Shown here piece by piece: positions 1 through 6,535 of a DNA stretch of 6,905 nucleotides (position 1 is its first letter; every line of letters starts with the position of its first letter). Made by a program: the position numbers and the translations under genes. The notes below the pieces were generated by a model. It saw only the letters and a list, made by a program, of their open reading frames with translations, did not search any database and was not told where the DNA came from. Source of the stretch: Alphaproteobacteria bacterium (lineage in GTDB: Bacteria > Pseudomonadota > Alphaproteobacteria > Rhizobiales > Rhizobiaceae); NCBI GenBank assembly GCA_030428345.1, contig JAUIBM010000152.1, forward strand, positions 1-6,905. Direction: 5' to 3'.

Positions 1-1
1 C

Positions 2-3000
2 GGCAGCGCGATCTATCGCGACCCGGCGGATGGCTCCTGGCAGACGTCGGACGCCTATCTCTCAGGCCCCGTGCGCGACAAGCTGGCGATCGCCGAGGCT
101 GCCACCGAAATCGATCCGACCTACAGCCGCAATGTCGAGGCGCTCGAGGGGGTGCAACCGGCCGATCTCAGCCCCTCCGAGATCACGGCGCGGCTCGGCG
201 CACCGTGGATCCCCGCCTCCGATGTCGTCGACTTCATCAAGGAGACAATGGGGACCGACATCCGCATCCGCCACATGCCGGAACTCGCCTCCTGGACGGT
301 CGATGCGCGCATGCTCGCCTACCGCGCCGAGGGCACGTCCGAATGGGGCACAAAACGCCGGCACGCCGGCGAACTGCTCGCCGATGCCCTCAACAGCCGT
401 ATCCCGCAGATCTTCGATACGATCAGGGACGGGGACAGCGAGAGGCGGGTCCTCAATGTCGTCGACACCGAGGCGGCCAAGGAAAAGCTCACCAAGATCA
501 AGACCGCTTTCCAGACATGGGTCTGGTCCGATCCCGACCGGACCGACCGGCTGGCGCGGGTCTATAACGACACCTTCAACAATATCGCGCCCCGATCCTT
601 CAACGGGGACCATCTGCAACTTCCGGGCGCCTCTGGCGCCTTTGTTCTTTATGGCCACCAGAAACGGGGCATCTGGCGGATCATCTCATCGGGCGCCACC
701 TATCTTGCCCACGCCGTCGGCGCCGGCAAGACCATGACGATGGCCGCCGCCATCATGGAACAGCGCCGGCTCGGCCTGATCTCGAAAGCCATGCTGGTCG
801 TACCCGGACATTGCCTGGCCCAGGCCGCCCGCGAATTCCTGGCGCTCTATCCGACGGCCCGCATACTTGTCGCCGACGAGACGAATTTTTCCAAAGACAA
901 ACGTCACCGCTTCCTGTCGCGCGCCGCGACGGCGAATTGGGACGCGATCATCATCACCCATTCGGCCTTCAAGTTCATCGCCGTACCGGCAGTCTTCGAA
1001 AAGCAGATGATCGAGGATGAGCTCGCGCTCTACGAAGATCTGCTCATCAGGGTCGAGGGCGACGATCGGGTGTCACGCAAGCGATTGGAACGGTTGAAGG
1101 AGGGTCTGAAGGACCGGCTGGAATCGTTGGCGACCGTCAAGGACGATCTCCTGACCATTTCCGAGCTCGGCGTCGACCAGATCATCGTCGACGAGGCGCA
1201 GGAGTTCCGGAAACTCTCCTTCGCCACCAACATGTCGACCCTGAAAGGCGTCGATCCGAACGGCTCGCAGCGGGCCTGGGACCTCTATGTGAAATCCCGC
1301 TTCATCGAGACAAAGAACCCGGGTCGGGCACTGGTGCTGGCCTCGGGCACGCCGATCACCAATACACTTGGCGAAATGTTCTCGGTTCAGCGCTTCCTCG
1401 GCTTCGACGCGCTCAAGGAACGCGGCCTGCACGAGTTCGACGCCTGGGCCTCGACCTTCGGCGACGTGGCGACCGAACTCGAATTGCAGCCCTCGGGCAA
1501 ATACAAGCCGATCTCGCGCTTTGCCACCTTCGTCAATGTGCCGGAACTGATCGCCATGTTCCGCTGCTTCGCCGACGTCGTCCTGCCCGAGGACTTGCGG
1601 CAATATGTAAAAATCCCCGCCATTGCGACCGGCAAACGACAGATCGTCACCGCCAAACCGACCGAGGATTTCAAGCTCTATCAGCGGGTGCTCGAGGCGC
1701 GCATCAAGGCGATTGAAAAGCGCGAGGGTCCGGCCCAGCCCGGTGACGACATTCTGCTTTCCGTCATCACCGACGGGCGCCATGCGGCGATTGATCTCCG
1801 GCTGGTCGATCCCTGCAATGATAATGAGCCAGACAACAAGCTCAACAGGCTGATCGCCAACGCCTATCGCATCTGGAGCGAGACCGGAGAAAATGAGTAC
1901 CTGACCCGTGACGGCAAACCCTTCGATCTGCCGGGCGCGGCGCAGATGATCTTTTCCGATCTCGGCACGATCAGCGCCGAGAAAAGCAGGGGTTTCTCGG
2001 CCTATCGCTGGATCCGCGACGAGCTCGTCCGGCTCGGCGTTCCAGCTTCCGAAATCGCCTTCATGCAGGACTTCAAGAAGTCCGACGCCAAGCAGAGGCT
2101 CTTCGCTGATGTCAATTCCGGCAAGGTCCGCTTCCTGATCGGATCGTCCGAAACCATGGGTACAGGCGTCGACGCGCAGCTTCGCCTGAAGGCGCTCCAC
2201 CATCTCGACGTCCCCTGGCTCCCCTCCCAGATCGAGCAGCGCGAGGGCCGCATCGAGCGGCAGGGCAATCAGCATGACGAGATTGACATCTTCGCCTACG
2301 CCACCGAAGGCTCGATGGACGCGCAGATGTGGCAGAACAACGAGCGCAAGGCCCGCTTCATCGCCGCCGCTCTGTCCGGCGACACGTCCGTGCGTAGGCT
2401 GGAGGATCTGGGTGAGGGGCAGGTCAACCAGTTCGCCATGGCGAAGGCGATTGCTTCCGGCGACCAGCGCCTGATGCAGAAGGCGGGCCTCGAGGCCGAC
2501 ATTGCCCGGCTTGAACGGTTGCGCGCCGCGCATCGCGACGACCTCTTTGCCGTTCGTCGTCAAATCCGCAACGCCGAACGTGATATTGAACACGATACGC
2601 GGCGGATCGCCGAGATCGGTCAGGACATCGAGCGTAGGATTCCGACAGCCGGCGATGCATTTGCAATGACCGTTGGCGGACAATCCTTCGCCGAACGCAA
2701 GCCGGCCGGCCGCGCGCTGATGAAGGAAGTCATGACCCTTGTGCATCTGCAGGAGGAGAATGAGACCACCATTGCCACCATCGGTGGCTTCGATCTCGTC
2801 TTCTCCGGAAAAAGCTTCGGAAACGACGAATTCCAGTACGACGTCGTACTGATGCGGACCGGCGAGGAAACCGAGATCGATCTTGTTCTCACCGTCACCC
2901 CACTTGGTGCGGTGTCGCGCATCGAGCATGTGCTTTCCGGTTTCGAGGACGAGCGCTCGCAATACCGCTTCCGCCTCGATGACGCGGAGCGCCGGTTGGC

Positions 3001-3139
3001 CTCATACCAGACCCGCCAGGGTGGAGAATTCGGGTTCGAAGACGAGCTTGGCGACAAACGCAGGCAACTCGCCGGGATCGAAGCCGATCTGGCGGACGAG
3101 GTCCAGATGGAGGGGAAGAAAGCCATGGAGGTGGCCTGA
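2..3139 (+). CDS. Giant SF2 (SNF2-like) DEAD/DEAH helicase, C-terminal part, 5' end outside window
   Basis: The reading frame is open to the left edge, so the true start lies upstream; 1045 residues are visible, numbered here from base 2. The helicase motifs appear in order: an HQ-type motif before Walker A AVGAGKT (238-244), VPGH (267-270, motif Ia), THS (319-321, Ib), DEAQ (397-400, Walker B), SGTPITNT (448-455, motif III), GTGVDAQ (720-726, motif V) and QREGRIERQGN (746-756, motif VI with arginine fingers). All catalytic residues are intact, so ATP-driven translocation on DNA is expected. The segment YLSGPVRDKL at 19-28 recalls a conserved stretch (usually YLSGNVR.KL) of giant plasmid and phage proteins that carry an N-6 adenine methylase ahead of the helicase; that methylase would lie outside the window and is inferred. 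Charged heptad-like helices at about 829-881 look like a coiled coil. The family resembles DarB-like antirestriction proteins, but the actual function is unknown. It is probably cytoplasmic. Confidence 0.9.
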   Translation, partial: GSAIYRDPADGSWQTSDAYLSGPVRDKLAIAEAATEIDPTYSRNVEALEGVQPADLSPSEITARLGAPWIPASDVVDFIKETMGTDIRIRHMPELASWTVDARMLAYRAEGTSEWGTKRRHAGELLADALNSRIPQIFDTIRDGDSERRVLNVVDTEAAKEKLTKIKTAFQTWVWSDPDRTDRLARVYNDTFNNIAPRSFNGDHLQLPGASGAFVLYGHQKRGIWRIISSGATYLAHAVGAGKTMTMAAAIMEQRRLGLISKAMLVVPGHCLAQAAREFLALYPTARILVADETNFSKDKRHRFLSRAATANWDAIIITHSAFKFIAVPAVFEKQMIEDELALYEDLLIRVEGDDRVSRKRLERLKEGLKDRLESLATVKDDLLTISELGVDQIIVDEAQEFRKLSFATNMSTLKGVDPNGSQRAWDLYVKSRFIETKNPGRALVLASGTPITNTLGEMFSVQRFLGFDALKERGLHEFDAWASTFGDVATELELQPSGKYKPISRFATFVNVPELIAMFRCFADVVLPEDLRQYVKIPAIATGKRQIVTAKPTEDFKLYQRVLEARIKAIEKREGPAQPGDDILLSVITDGRHAAIDLRLVDPCNDNEPDNKLNRLIANAYRIWSETGENEYLTRDGKPFDLPGAAQMIFSDLGTISAEKSRGFSAYRWIRDELVRLGVPASEIAFMQDFKKSDAKQRLFADVNSGKVRFLIGSSETMGTGVDAQLRLKALHHLDVPWLPSQIEQREGRIERQGNQHDEIDIFAYATEGSMDAQMWQNNERKARFIAAALSGDTSVRRLEDLGEGQVNQFAMAKAIASGDQRLMQKAGLEADIARLERLRAAHRDDLFAVRRQIRNAERDIEHDTRRIAEIGQDIERRIPTAGDAFAMTVGGQSFAERKPAGRALMKEVMTLVHLQEENETTIATIGGFDLVFSGKSFGNDEFQYDVVLMRTGEETEIDLVLTVTPLGAVSRIEHVLSGFEDERSQYRFRLDDAERRLASYQTRQGGEFGFEDELGDKRRQLAGIEADLADEVQMEGKKAMEVA

Positions 3140-3156
3140 AGATGACGGAGAAAGGG

Positions 3157-3183
3157 GACCGGTCGCAGACCGGTCTGACCGGT
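3157..3183. repeat. Three direct copies of GACCGGT, possible operator
   Basis: GACCGGT occurs at 3157-3163, 3168-3174 and 3177-3183, with start-to-start spacing of 11 and 9 bases. The core ACCGGT is itself a palindrome, so each copy can bind a dimeric protein. The spacing is close to one helical turn, which would place the sites on roughly the same face of DNA. The array begins 17 bases after the helicase stop and ends about 205 bases before the ParB-like start codon. An operator is an inference from position and symmetry; the binding protein is unknown. Confidence 0.4.
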
Positions 3184-3318
3184 GACGCTTCCGCTCAACC
3201 GCCGCCTGCGCCATCCCGGCCTGTTGGTCAGCGCAGGGCGTTGCGCCCCGCTCGCCCTACCGGGCAGGGATGCTCGGCCGCAATTGCACCGGCCCGCCCG
3301 CTCAGCGGTCTGGGGGAA

Positions 3319-3335
3319 GTCTTGAGGAACAAGAC
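3319..3335 (+). other. Perfect 6-bp hairpin in the leader, loop AGGAA
   Basis: GTCTTG (3319-3324) and CAAGAC (3330-3335) are exact reverse complements around a five-base AGGAA loop. The loop carries an AGGA core resembling a ribosome binding site, but no start codon lies at a suitable distance after it, and the real binding site of the next gene is about 45 bases downstream. No T-run follows, so a terminator is unlikely. It may be an RNA structure in the 5' untranslated region of the ParB-like gene. Confidence 0.35.
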
Positions 3336-3388
3336 GAGAAGAGGCCTGGCGTGGTGCCGGGTCACCAATCCCGAAAAAGGAGTTCCCC

Positions 3389-5053
3389 ATGCATATCATC
3401 AAGATCGACCCGCGCGCGCTCAAGGATAATCCTGACGACGCCCGCCGCTCGAAATCCAATCCGCAATCGGACTCGCTGATGCTGGCGACCATCAAGGCTG
3501 TCGGCATCATCCAGCCGCCGGTCGTCTCGCCCGAAGCCGATGGAGGCAATGGCTTCATCATCCAGGCCGGGCACCGGCGCACCAGGCAGGCGATCGCCGC
3601 CGAACTGGGCGAAATCGAGGTCATCGTCACGGACGCGGCCGATGATGGCGGCGCCATGCGCTCCATGGTCGAGAACATTGCCCGCGAACCACTCAATCCG
3701 GTCGATCAATGGCGGGGCATCGAGCGCCTTGTTGCGCTCGACTGGACCGAGGAAGGCATCGCCGCAGCACTGTCGCTTTCGGTGCGCCAGATCAGGAAAC
3801 TCCGGCTGCTCGCCAATGTGCTGCCCGCCATGCTCGACCAGATGTCAAAAGGCGACATGCCCGATGAACGGCAACTCAGGATAATCGCTGCTGCCTCGAT
3901 CGCTGAGCAGAAAGAGGTCTGGAAGGCGCACAAGCCCAAGAAAAACGAAACGACCGCCTGGTGGTCCGTGGCCCAAGGTCTTTCGAAAACCCGCATGTAT
4001 GCGCGCGATGCCAGCTTCGACGATGAGTTGGCGCAAGCCTATGGCATTGCATGGGTCGAGGACCTCTTCGCCCCGGCTGACGAGGACAGCCGTTACACGA
4101 CCGATGCCGAGGCCTTTCTCGGCGCGCAGCAGGAGTGGATGACCAACAACCTGCCCAAGAACGGCACCATCACCGAACTCAATGGATGGAATGGGCCCGA
4201 GCTGCCCAAGAAGGCCGAGCGCGTCTACGGCAAGCCGACGAAATCCGATCACACGGCAATGTACCTCGACCGCGACGGCAAGGTGCAGTCGGTTGTCTAT
4301 CGGTTGCCCGAGGCGAAAACCGCCAAGGGCAAAACTGAAGATGGCGGCGCCACTCTGCCGGCGAAACGGCCCGACGTCACCCAGAAAGGCCAGGACATGA
4401 TCGGTGATTTCCGAACCGACGCGCTTCATGAAGCGCTTGGCCGCGCACCGATCGAGGTCGATACGCTGATGGCGTTACTCGTCATCGCCTTTGCCGGTCA
4501 GAACGTCCGCGTTGATACCGGGTCCGGCAATACGGATTCATTCCGAAGCCAGATCGCGCCCCATGCCGCAACCCTGGTCGATGAAACCGGCAATCTTGCC
4601 TTCGACAAGGACACGCTGAGGATTGCGGTGCGCTCGGTTCTGATCGAGGTGCTGTCGTGCCGCCGCAACATCTCCAACAGCGGCATCGTCTCGCGGATCG
4701 CGGGCAACGTCGTCGGGGCTGACAGCTTCCTGCCCACTATGGGAACCGAAGACTTCCTGCAGTGCCTCTCGCGGCAGGCACTTGAGGCGGCGTGCGCAGA
4801 TAGCTCGGTTCTGCCACGCGACAAGGTCCGCGACACCCGTGCCGCCCTTGTGGAGCATTTCCAGGAGGAACGCTTCGTCCACGGGTCGGCGCTCTTCGCG
4901 CCGGACGCGAACGAACTCGCCGATTGGAAGGCCCGCAACGAGATCGTCGAGGATGAGAACGGCGGCGATACTGAAGGCTCTGTCGACGAGCCGGAAGGGG
5001 GCGACACCGACCCGAAAGCCGTCTCCGAAGGTTTCCGTGAAGCCGCCGAATAG
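3389..5053 (+). CDS. ParB/RepB/Spo0J-like DNA-binding protein, 554 aa, no ParA partner in view
   Basis: The ATG start is supported by AAGGAG at 3377-3382 with six bases of spacing. The first ~115 residues look like a ParB N-terminal domain: an NP-containing strand (14-15), GIIQPPVV (39-46), GHRRTRQA (61-68, matching ParB box II where GERR is commoner) and EN..REPLNP (95-104, matching box III). A helix-turn-helix follows at about 120-141. The remaining ~410 residues are not recognised; they contain a Trp-rich patch near 190-193, a hydrophobic helix near 370-378 and a strongly acidic tail over the last ~37 residues. Canonical ParB proteins are about 300 residues, so this is a long variant. No parA lies beside it and no parS-like 16-bp palindrome was noticed, so a regulatory or accessory role is at least as likely as plasmid segregation. 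Family membership is fairly sure; function is not. Confidence 0.85.
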   Translation: MHIIKIDPRALKDNPDDARRSKSNPQSDSLMLATIKAVGIIQPPVVSPEADGGNGFIIQAGHRRTRQAIAAELGEIEVIVTDAADDGGAMRSMVENIAREPLNPVDQWRGIERLVALDWTEEGIAAALSLSVRQIRKLRLLANVLPAMLDQMSKGDMPDERQLRIIAAASIAEQKEVWKAHKPKKNETTAWWSVAQGLSKTRMYARDASFDDELAQAYGIAWVEDLFAPADEDSRYTTDAEAFLGAQQEWMTNNLPKNGTITELNGWNGPELPKKAERVYGKPTKSDHTAMYLDRDGKVQSVVYRLPEAKTAKGKTEDGGATLPAKRPDVTQKGQDMIGDFRTDALHEALGRAPIEVDTLMALLVIAFAGQNVRVDTGSGNTDSFRSQIAPHAATLVDETGNLAFDKDTLRIAVRSVLIEVLSCRRNISNSGIVSRIAGNVVGADSFLPTMGTEDFLQCLSRQALEAACADSSVLPRDKVRDTRAALVEHFQEERFVHGSALFAPDANELADWKARNEIVEDENGGDTEGSVDEPEGGDTDPKAVSEGFREAAE

Positions 5054-5081
5054 CGGTCTTCTTCCTTCCGAACGCACACCA

Positions 5082-5114
5082 CGTCGCCGGCATCGTCCGG
5101 CGGCGCTTTCGTTT
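5082..5114 (+). terminator. Likely intrinsic terminator after the ParB-like gene
   Basis: The stem 5082-5090 pairs with 5097-5105: nine pairs including one G-T wobble, with core CGCCGG/CCGGCG and loop CATCGT. It is followed by CTTTCGTTT at 5106-5114. It begins 28 bases after the ParB-like stop codon. The T-tract is interrupted, so termination may be incomplete. Only 27 bases separate it from the next start codon and no promoter was seen there, so partial read-through into the small gene cluster is possible. Confidence 0.5.
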
Positions 5115-5128
5115 CCCATCCATCAATC

Positions 5129-5134
5129 AGGAAG
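5129..5134 (+). promoter_or_regulatory. Ribosome binding site fixing the start of the 157-aa gene
   Basis: AGGAAG lies seven bases before the ATG at 5142. It decides the start, because the same frame stays open much further upstream inside the ParB-like gene (back to 4782), where no comparable site is seen and the frame merely shadows that gene. Confidence 0.6.
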
Positions 5135-5141
5135 ACATCCC

Positions 5142-5615
5142 ATGTCCGCACAACAGATCTACGACCACGCACCTCTGGGTGCGATCATAGGCTATTCCGA
5201 CGGCACGCCACGCCCACCCGAACGGCATCGCCGCAAGCTTCAGGCGTGGGAGCGCCACAACAATAAAGGCCGGCTCGTCAGGAAACAGGCGGCAGCCAGC
5301 ATCGGTGCCACCGGCGTCCCAGCGAGTTTCACCCTTCACGAGGGAGATTTCGCCAGCTTGGCCGTCATCGTGCTTCGGGTTTTCAAATCCTTCTCGGTCG
5401 ATAGTGATCTCACCTTTACCGTGCTCAGATCTCCATCTGCCGGCTCTGTTCTCGTTTTCAGCCACCCCGGCGATGCGGGCGAACTTGTTCATTTAGCCGA
5501 CAACCGGCCGGCCGCTGATGAATGGTTGGCCCGTCACGGATATCCCAATGCCGTGTTGCATGAAGTGACCACTGAGGAGGCGGCTGCCGATCATGCCGAG
5601 GAGATGGTGGCATGA
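5142..5615 (+). CDS. Hypothetical protein, 157 aa, first gene of a three-gene cluster
   Basis: The function is not recognised; the protein resembles conserved hypothetical proteins I recall from rhizobial plasmids. It starts at ATG 5142 after an AGGAAG site. The N-terminal third is polar and basic (GTPRPPERHRRKLQAW at about 25-40, then a Lys/Arg-rich stretch). The middle looks beta-rich with alternating hydrophobic residues (SLAVIVLRVF, LTFTVLR, GSVLVF). The C-terminus is acidic and Ala-rich. No signal peptide or membrane helix is evident, so it is probably cytoplasmic. Its stop codon overlaps the next start by four bases (ATGA), a sign of translational coupling. A short PilZ-like or nucleic-acid-binding beta fold cannot be excluded, but no diagnostic motif is visible. 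Confidence 0.75.
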   Translation: MSAQQIYDHAPLGAIIGYSDGTPRPPERHRRKLQAWERHNNKGRLVRKQAAASIGATGVPASFTLHEGDFASLAVIVLRVFKSFSVDSDLTFTVLRSPSAGSVLVFSHPGDAGELVHLADNRPAADEWLARHGYPNAVLHEVTTEEAAADHAEEMVA

Positions 5616-5893
5616 CGAAGGCCGTTTCCACATTCCTGGTCGCCGTCCATATTCTAGTCGATACGACAGGCGCCAATCGCCGCTCAGATGTCATTGCGGC
5701 GCTGGAGGCACACCTCGATCATCATCCCCGTCAGGTTCCGGCTTCAGGCATAATCGTCGATTGGGCCGTTGCCGGTAAGGATCTCGCGGACTTGATGATA
5801 CCAACCATCATTCCTCCCGATTACTCTGCGGGAACCACACCGTTTCCGGATTGGCCCTCGGCAGAGCCGCGAAGGGCAGCGCCATGTCGATGA
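5612..5893 (+). CDS. Hypothetical protein, 93 aa, coupled to the preceding gene
   Basis: The function is not recognised. The ATG overlaps the preceding TGA in an ATGA arrangement, and GAGGAG at 5598-5603 lies eight bases before it, so the start is well supported. The chain reads as a hydrophobic strand (FLVAVHILVDT, about 8-18), a helix (SDVIAALEAHL, about 25-35), a second strand (GIIVDWAVAG, about 46-55) and a Pro-rich acidic-then-basic tail, which would suit a small alpha/beta domain. The hydrophobic start is too short and interrupted for a convincing membrane segment or signal peptide. It ends ten bases inside the following gene. The tight packing suggests all three small products act together or are needed at similar levels. 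Confidence 0.7.
   Translation: MTKAVSTFLVAVHILVDTTGANRRSDVIAALEAHLDHHPRQVPASGIIVDWAVAGKDLADLMIPTIIPPDYSAGTTPFPDWPSAEPRRAAPCR
5872..5876 (+). promoter_or_regulatory. Ribosome binding site fixing the start of the 115-aa gene
   Basis: AAGGG sits seven bases before ATG 5884. This favours 5884 over an in-frame TTG at 5851, which has no such site and would lengthen the overlap with the upstream gene to 43 bases. Confidence 0.5.
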
Positions 5894-6231
5894 TCACCTC
5901 GTCACACCTGCTCTGTCGCATGGAGGCCGCACACCGCCAGACACGAGGCAATCTCGATCGGATCGAACGCCAGATTTCGGCCCGTGCGGAACGCATGACG
6001 ATGACAGCCAAGGCGAAGGCGAGATCGCACCCGCGTGGAGGATCGCGTTGGACCCGGTCAGACGAAGCCCTGTTCCGGTTCCATATCGACGCGCTCAACT
6101 TCGAACGGCGTGGCGAAATCGATGCGTTGACGCGAAAACTCATCCGTCAGGAACGAGCGATCGCAGCTGTCAGTGTCAAGCCCGCCGACGACCAGTCAGG
6201 CACAGAAGCCGATACTCAGCCCATACTGTGA
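5884..6231 (+). CDS. Hypothetical basic helical protein, 115 aa, last gene of the cluster
   Basis: The function is not recognised. It overlaps the end of the 93-aa gene by ten bases. The protein is Arg/Lys-rich and mostly helical in appearance: MEAAHRQTRGNLDRIERQIS at about 13-32 and the stretch from about 61 to 95 (FHIDALNFERRGEIDALT and onward) show spaced hydrophobic residues that would suit a short coiled coil or helical hairpin. The region between is basic with Gly/Pro breaks (AKAKARSHPRGGSRW), and the tail is acidic. No cysteine pairs, Walker motif, signal peptide or membrane helix is visible. A nucleic-acid-binding or scaffold role is possible from the charge alone, but this is weak inference. 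It is probably translated with the two genes before it. Confidence 0.65.
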   Translation: MSMITSSHLLCRMEAAHRQTRGNLDRIERQISARAERMTMTAKAKARSHPRGGSRWTRSDEALFRFHIDALNFERRGEIDALTRKLIRQERAIAAVSVKPADDQSGTEADTQPIL

Positions 6232-6242
6232 TTGGGGCAAAG

Positions 6243-6258
6243 GACCCGGGCTTGGGTC
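6243..6258 (+). terminator. Weak terminator-like hairpin after the small gene cluster
   Basis: GACCC (6243-6247) pairs with GGGTC (6254-6258) around a six-base loop, starting 12 bases after the stop codon of the 115-aa gene. It is followed by ATCATCATTT rather than a T-run, so it is a poor intrinsic terminator. Its placement is the main support. Confidence 0.25.
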
Positions 6259-6375
6259 ATCATCATTTCCTTCACATAAGGCGCCGGTGATATGCCGCCC
6301 CTGACGGCCTCCCTTCGGTTCTGGTCGCGGTCGTAAACCGGCGGTCGGAGCCTTCAAGGCCGCTGGCGCGCCGCG

Positions 6376-6387
6376 GTGCGGCCGCAC
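6376..6387. repeat. 12-bp perfect palindrome GTGCGGCCGCAC
   Basis: The sequence equals its own reverse complement over 12 bases. It lies in the gene-free leader about 200 bases before the last gene and close to another palindrome, GGCGCGCC at 6365-6372. It could be a protein-binding site, but short palindromes also arise by chance in very GC-rich DNA. Confidence 0.4.
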
Positions 6388-6425
6388 GCACCATCCTCGC
6401 CAAACCAGCCCCGCGGGACGGCGCG

Positions 6426-6458
6426 AGGGCTAAAGGCCCTGCTGGCCCGCAGGACGGG
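6426..6458 (+). promoter_or_regulatory. Mutually exclusive small hairpins, attenuator-like
   Basis: AGGGC (6426-6430) pairs with GCCCT (6436-6440). CCTGC (6438-6442) pairs with GCAGG (6449-6453). CCCG (6446-6449) pairs with CGGG (6455-6458). The first and second hairpins share bases 6438-6440 and the second and third share 6449-6453, so they cannot form in full together. Such switching arrangements occur in leaders of regulated genes, but the stems are short and the region is GC-rich, so this is only a candidate. Confidence 0.3.
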
Positions 6459-6470
6459 TTCGCTCGTCAT

Positions 6471-6484
6471 GGTCCGCGCGGACC
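6471..6484. repeat. 14-bp perfect palindrome GGTCCGCGCGGACC
   Basis: The sequence is identical to its reverse complement over 14 bases, the longest perfect palindrome noticed in the window. It lies about 107 bases before the start codon at 6591, a suitable place for an operator. A dimeric regulator could bind it as DNA; as RNA it would have no adequate loop unless the centre opens. Confidence 0.45.
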
Positions 6485-6535
6485 CTGAAGCCTCCTTCTT
6501 TCCGCCGGTTTCTTTTGCCCGCGCCCGAAGGGAGG

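Larger units (their letters stand above)
3140..3388 (+). other. GC-rich structured leader between helicase and ParB-like gene
   Basis: This 249-base stretch has no convincing gene. It holds three GACCGGT copies near its left end and several short hairpins: GGGCG/CGCCC at 3236-3248 (loop TTG), GCCC/GGGC at 3254-3265 (loop TACC) and a perfect GTCTTG/CAAGAC hairpin at 3319-3335. None is followed by a T-run, so none is a typical intrinsic terminator. No good -35/-10 pair was recognised. An open frame at 3142-3429 is preceded by GGAGGT at 3127-3132, but its product is a low-complexity Pro/Arg-rich chain and it would overlap the ParB-like gene by 41 bases, so it is not called. The stretch probably serves as an untranslated leader or promoter region for the ParB-like gene. 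Confidence 0.5.

Noticed and set aside
30..737. 235-codon plus-strand frame overlapping the helicase gene
   Set aside because: Product is Pro/Arg/Ser-rich low complexity, typical of an off-frame reading of GC-rich DNA.
1073..2962. 629-codon open frame on the minus strand inside the helicase gene
   Set aside because: It lies wholly antisense to a gene with clear helicase motifs. Long antisense frames are common in GC-rich coding DNA and its product shows no recognisable domain.
71..3139. GTG at 71 as the start of the helicase gene
   Set aside because: The frame is open upstream to the window edge and the residues before 71 belong to the conserved YLSGPVR segment, so the protein continues to the left.
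2620..3696. 358-codon minus-strand frame spanning the helicase end, leader and ParB-like start
   Set aside because: It is antisense to two supported genes, Ser/Arg/Pro-rich, with no domain and no visible binding site.
4782..5141. Upstream extension of the 157-aa gene to 4782
   Set aside because: The extension lies inside the ParB-like gene in another frame, is Arg/Pro-rich, and ATG 5142 has a good ribosome binding site.
4498..5172. 224-codon minus-strand frame over the ParB-like C-terminus
   Set aside because: It is antisense to a supported gene, with shadow-type composition.
5851..5883. TTG at 5851 as the start of the 115-aa gene
   Set aside because: ATG 5884 has AAGGG at proper spacing and a compact overlap; TTG 5851 has neither.
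6252..6280. Promoter-like TTGGGT ... CATAAG with 17-base spacing
   Set aside because: Only three of six and four of six consensus matches; this is expected by chance and overlaps the weak hairpin.
6292..6336. 14-codon mini-frame (MPPLTASLRFWSRS) in the long leader
   Set aside because: No ribosome binding site was seen before it; kept only as a possible leader peptide in connection with the hairpins.
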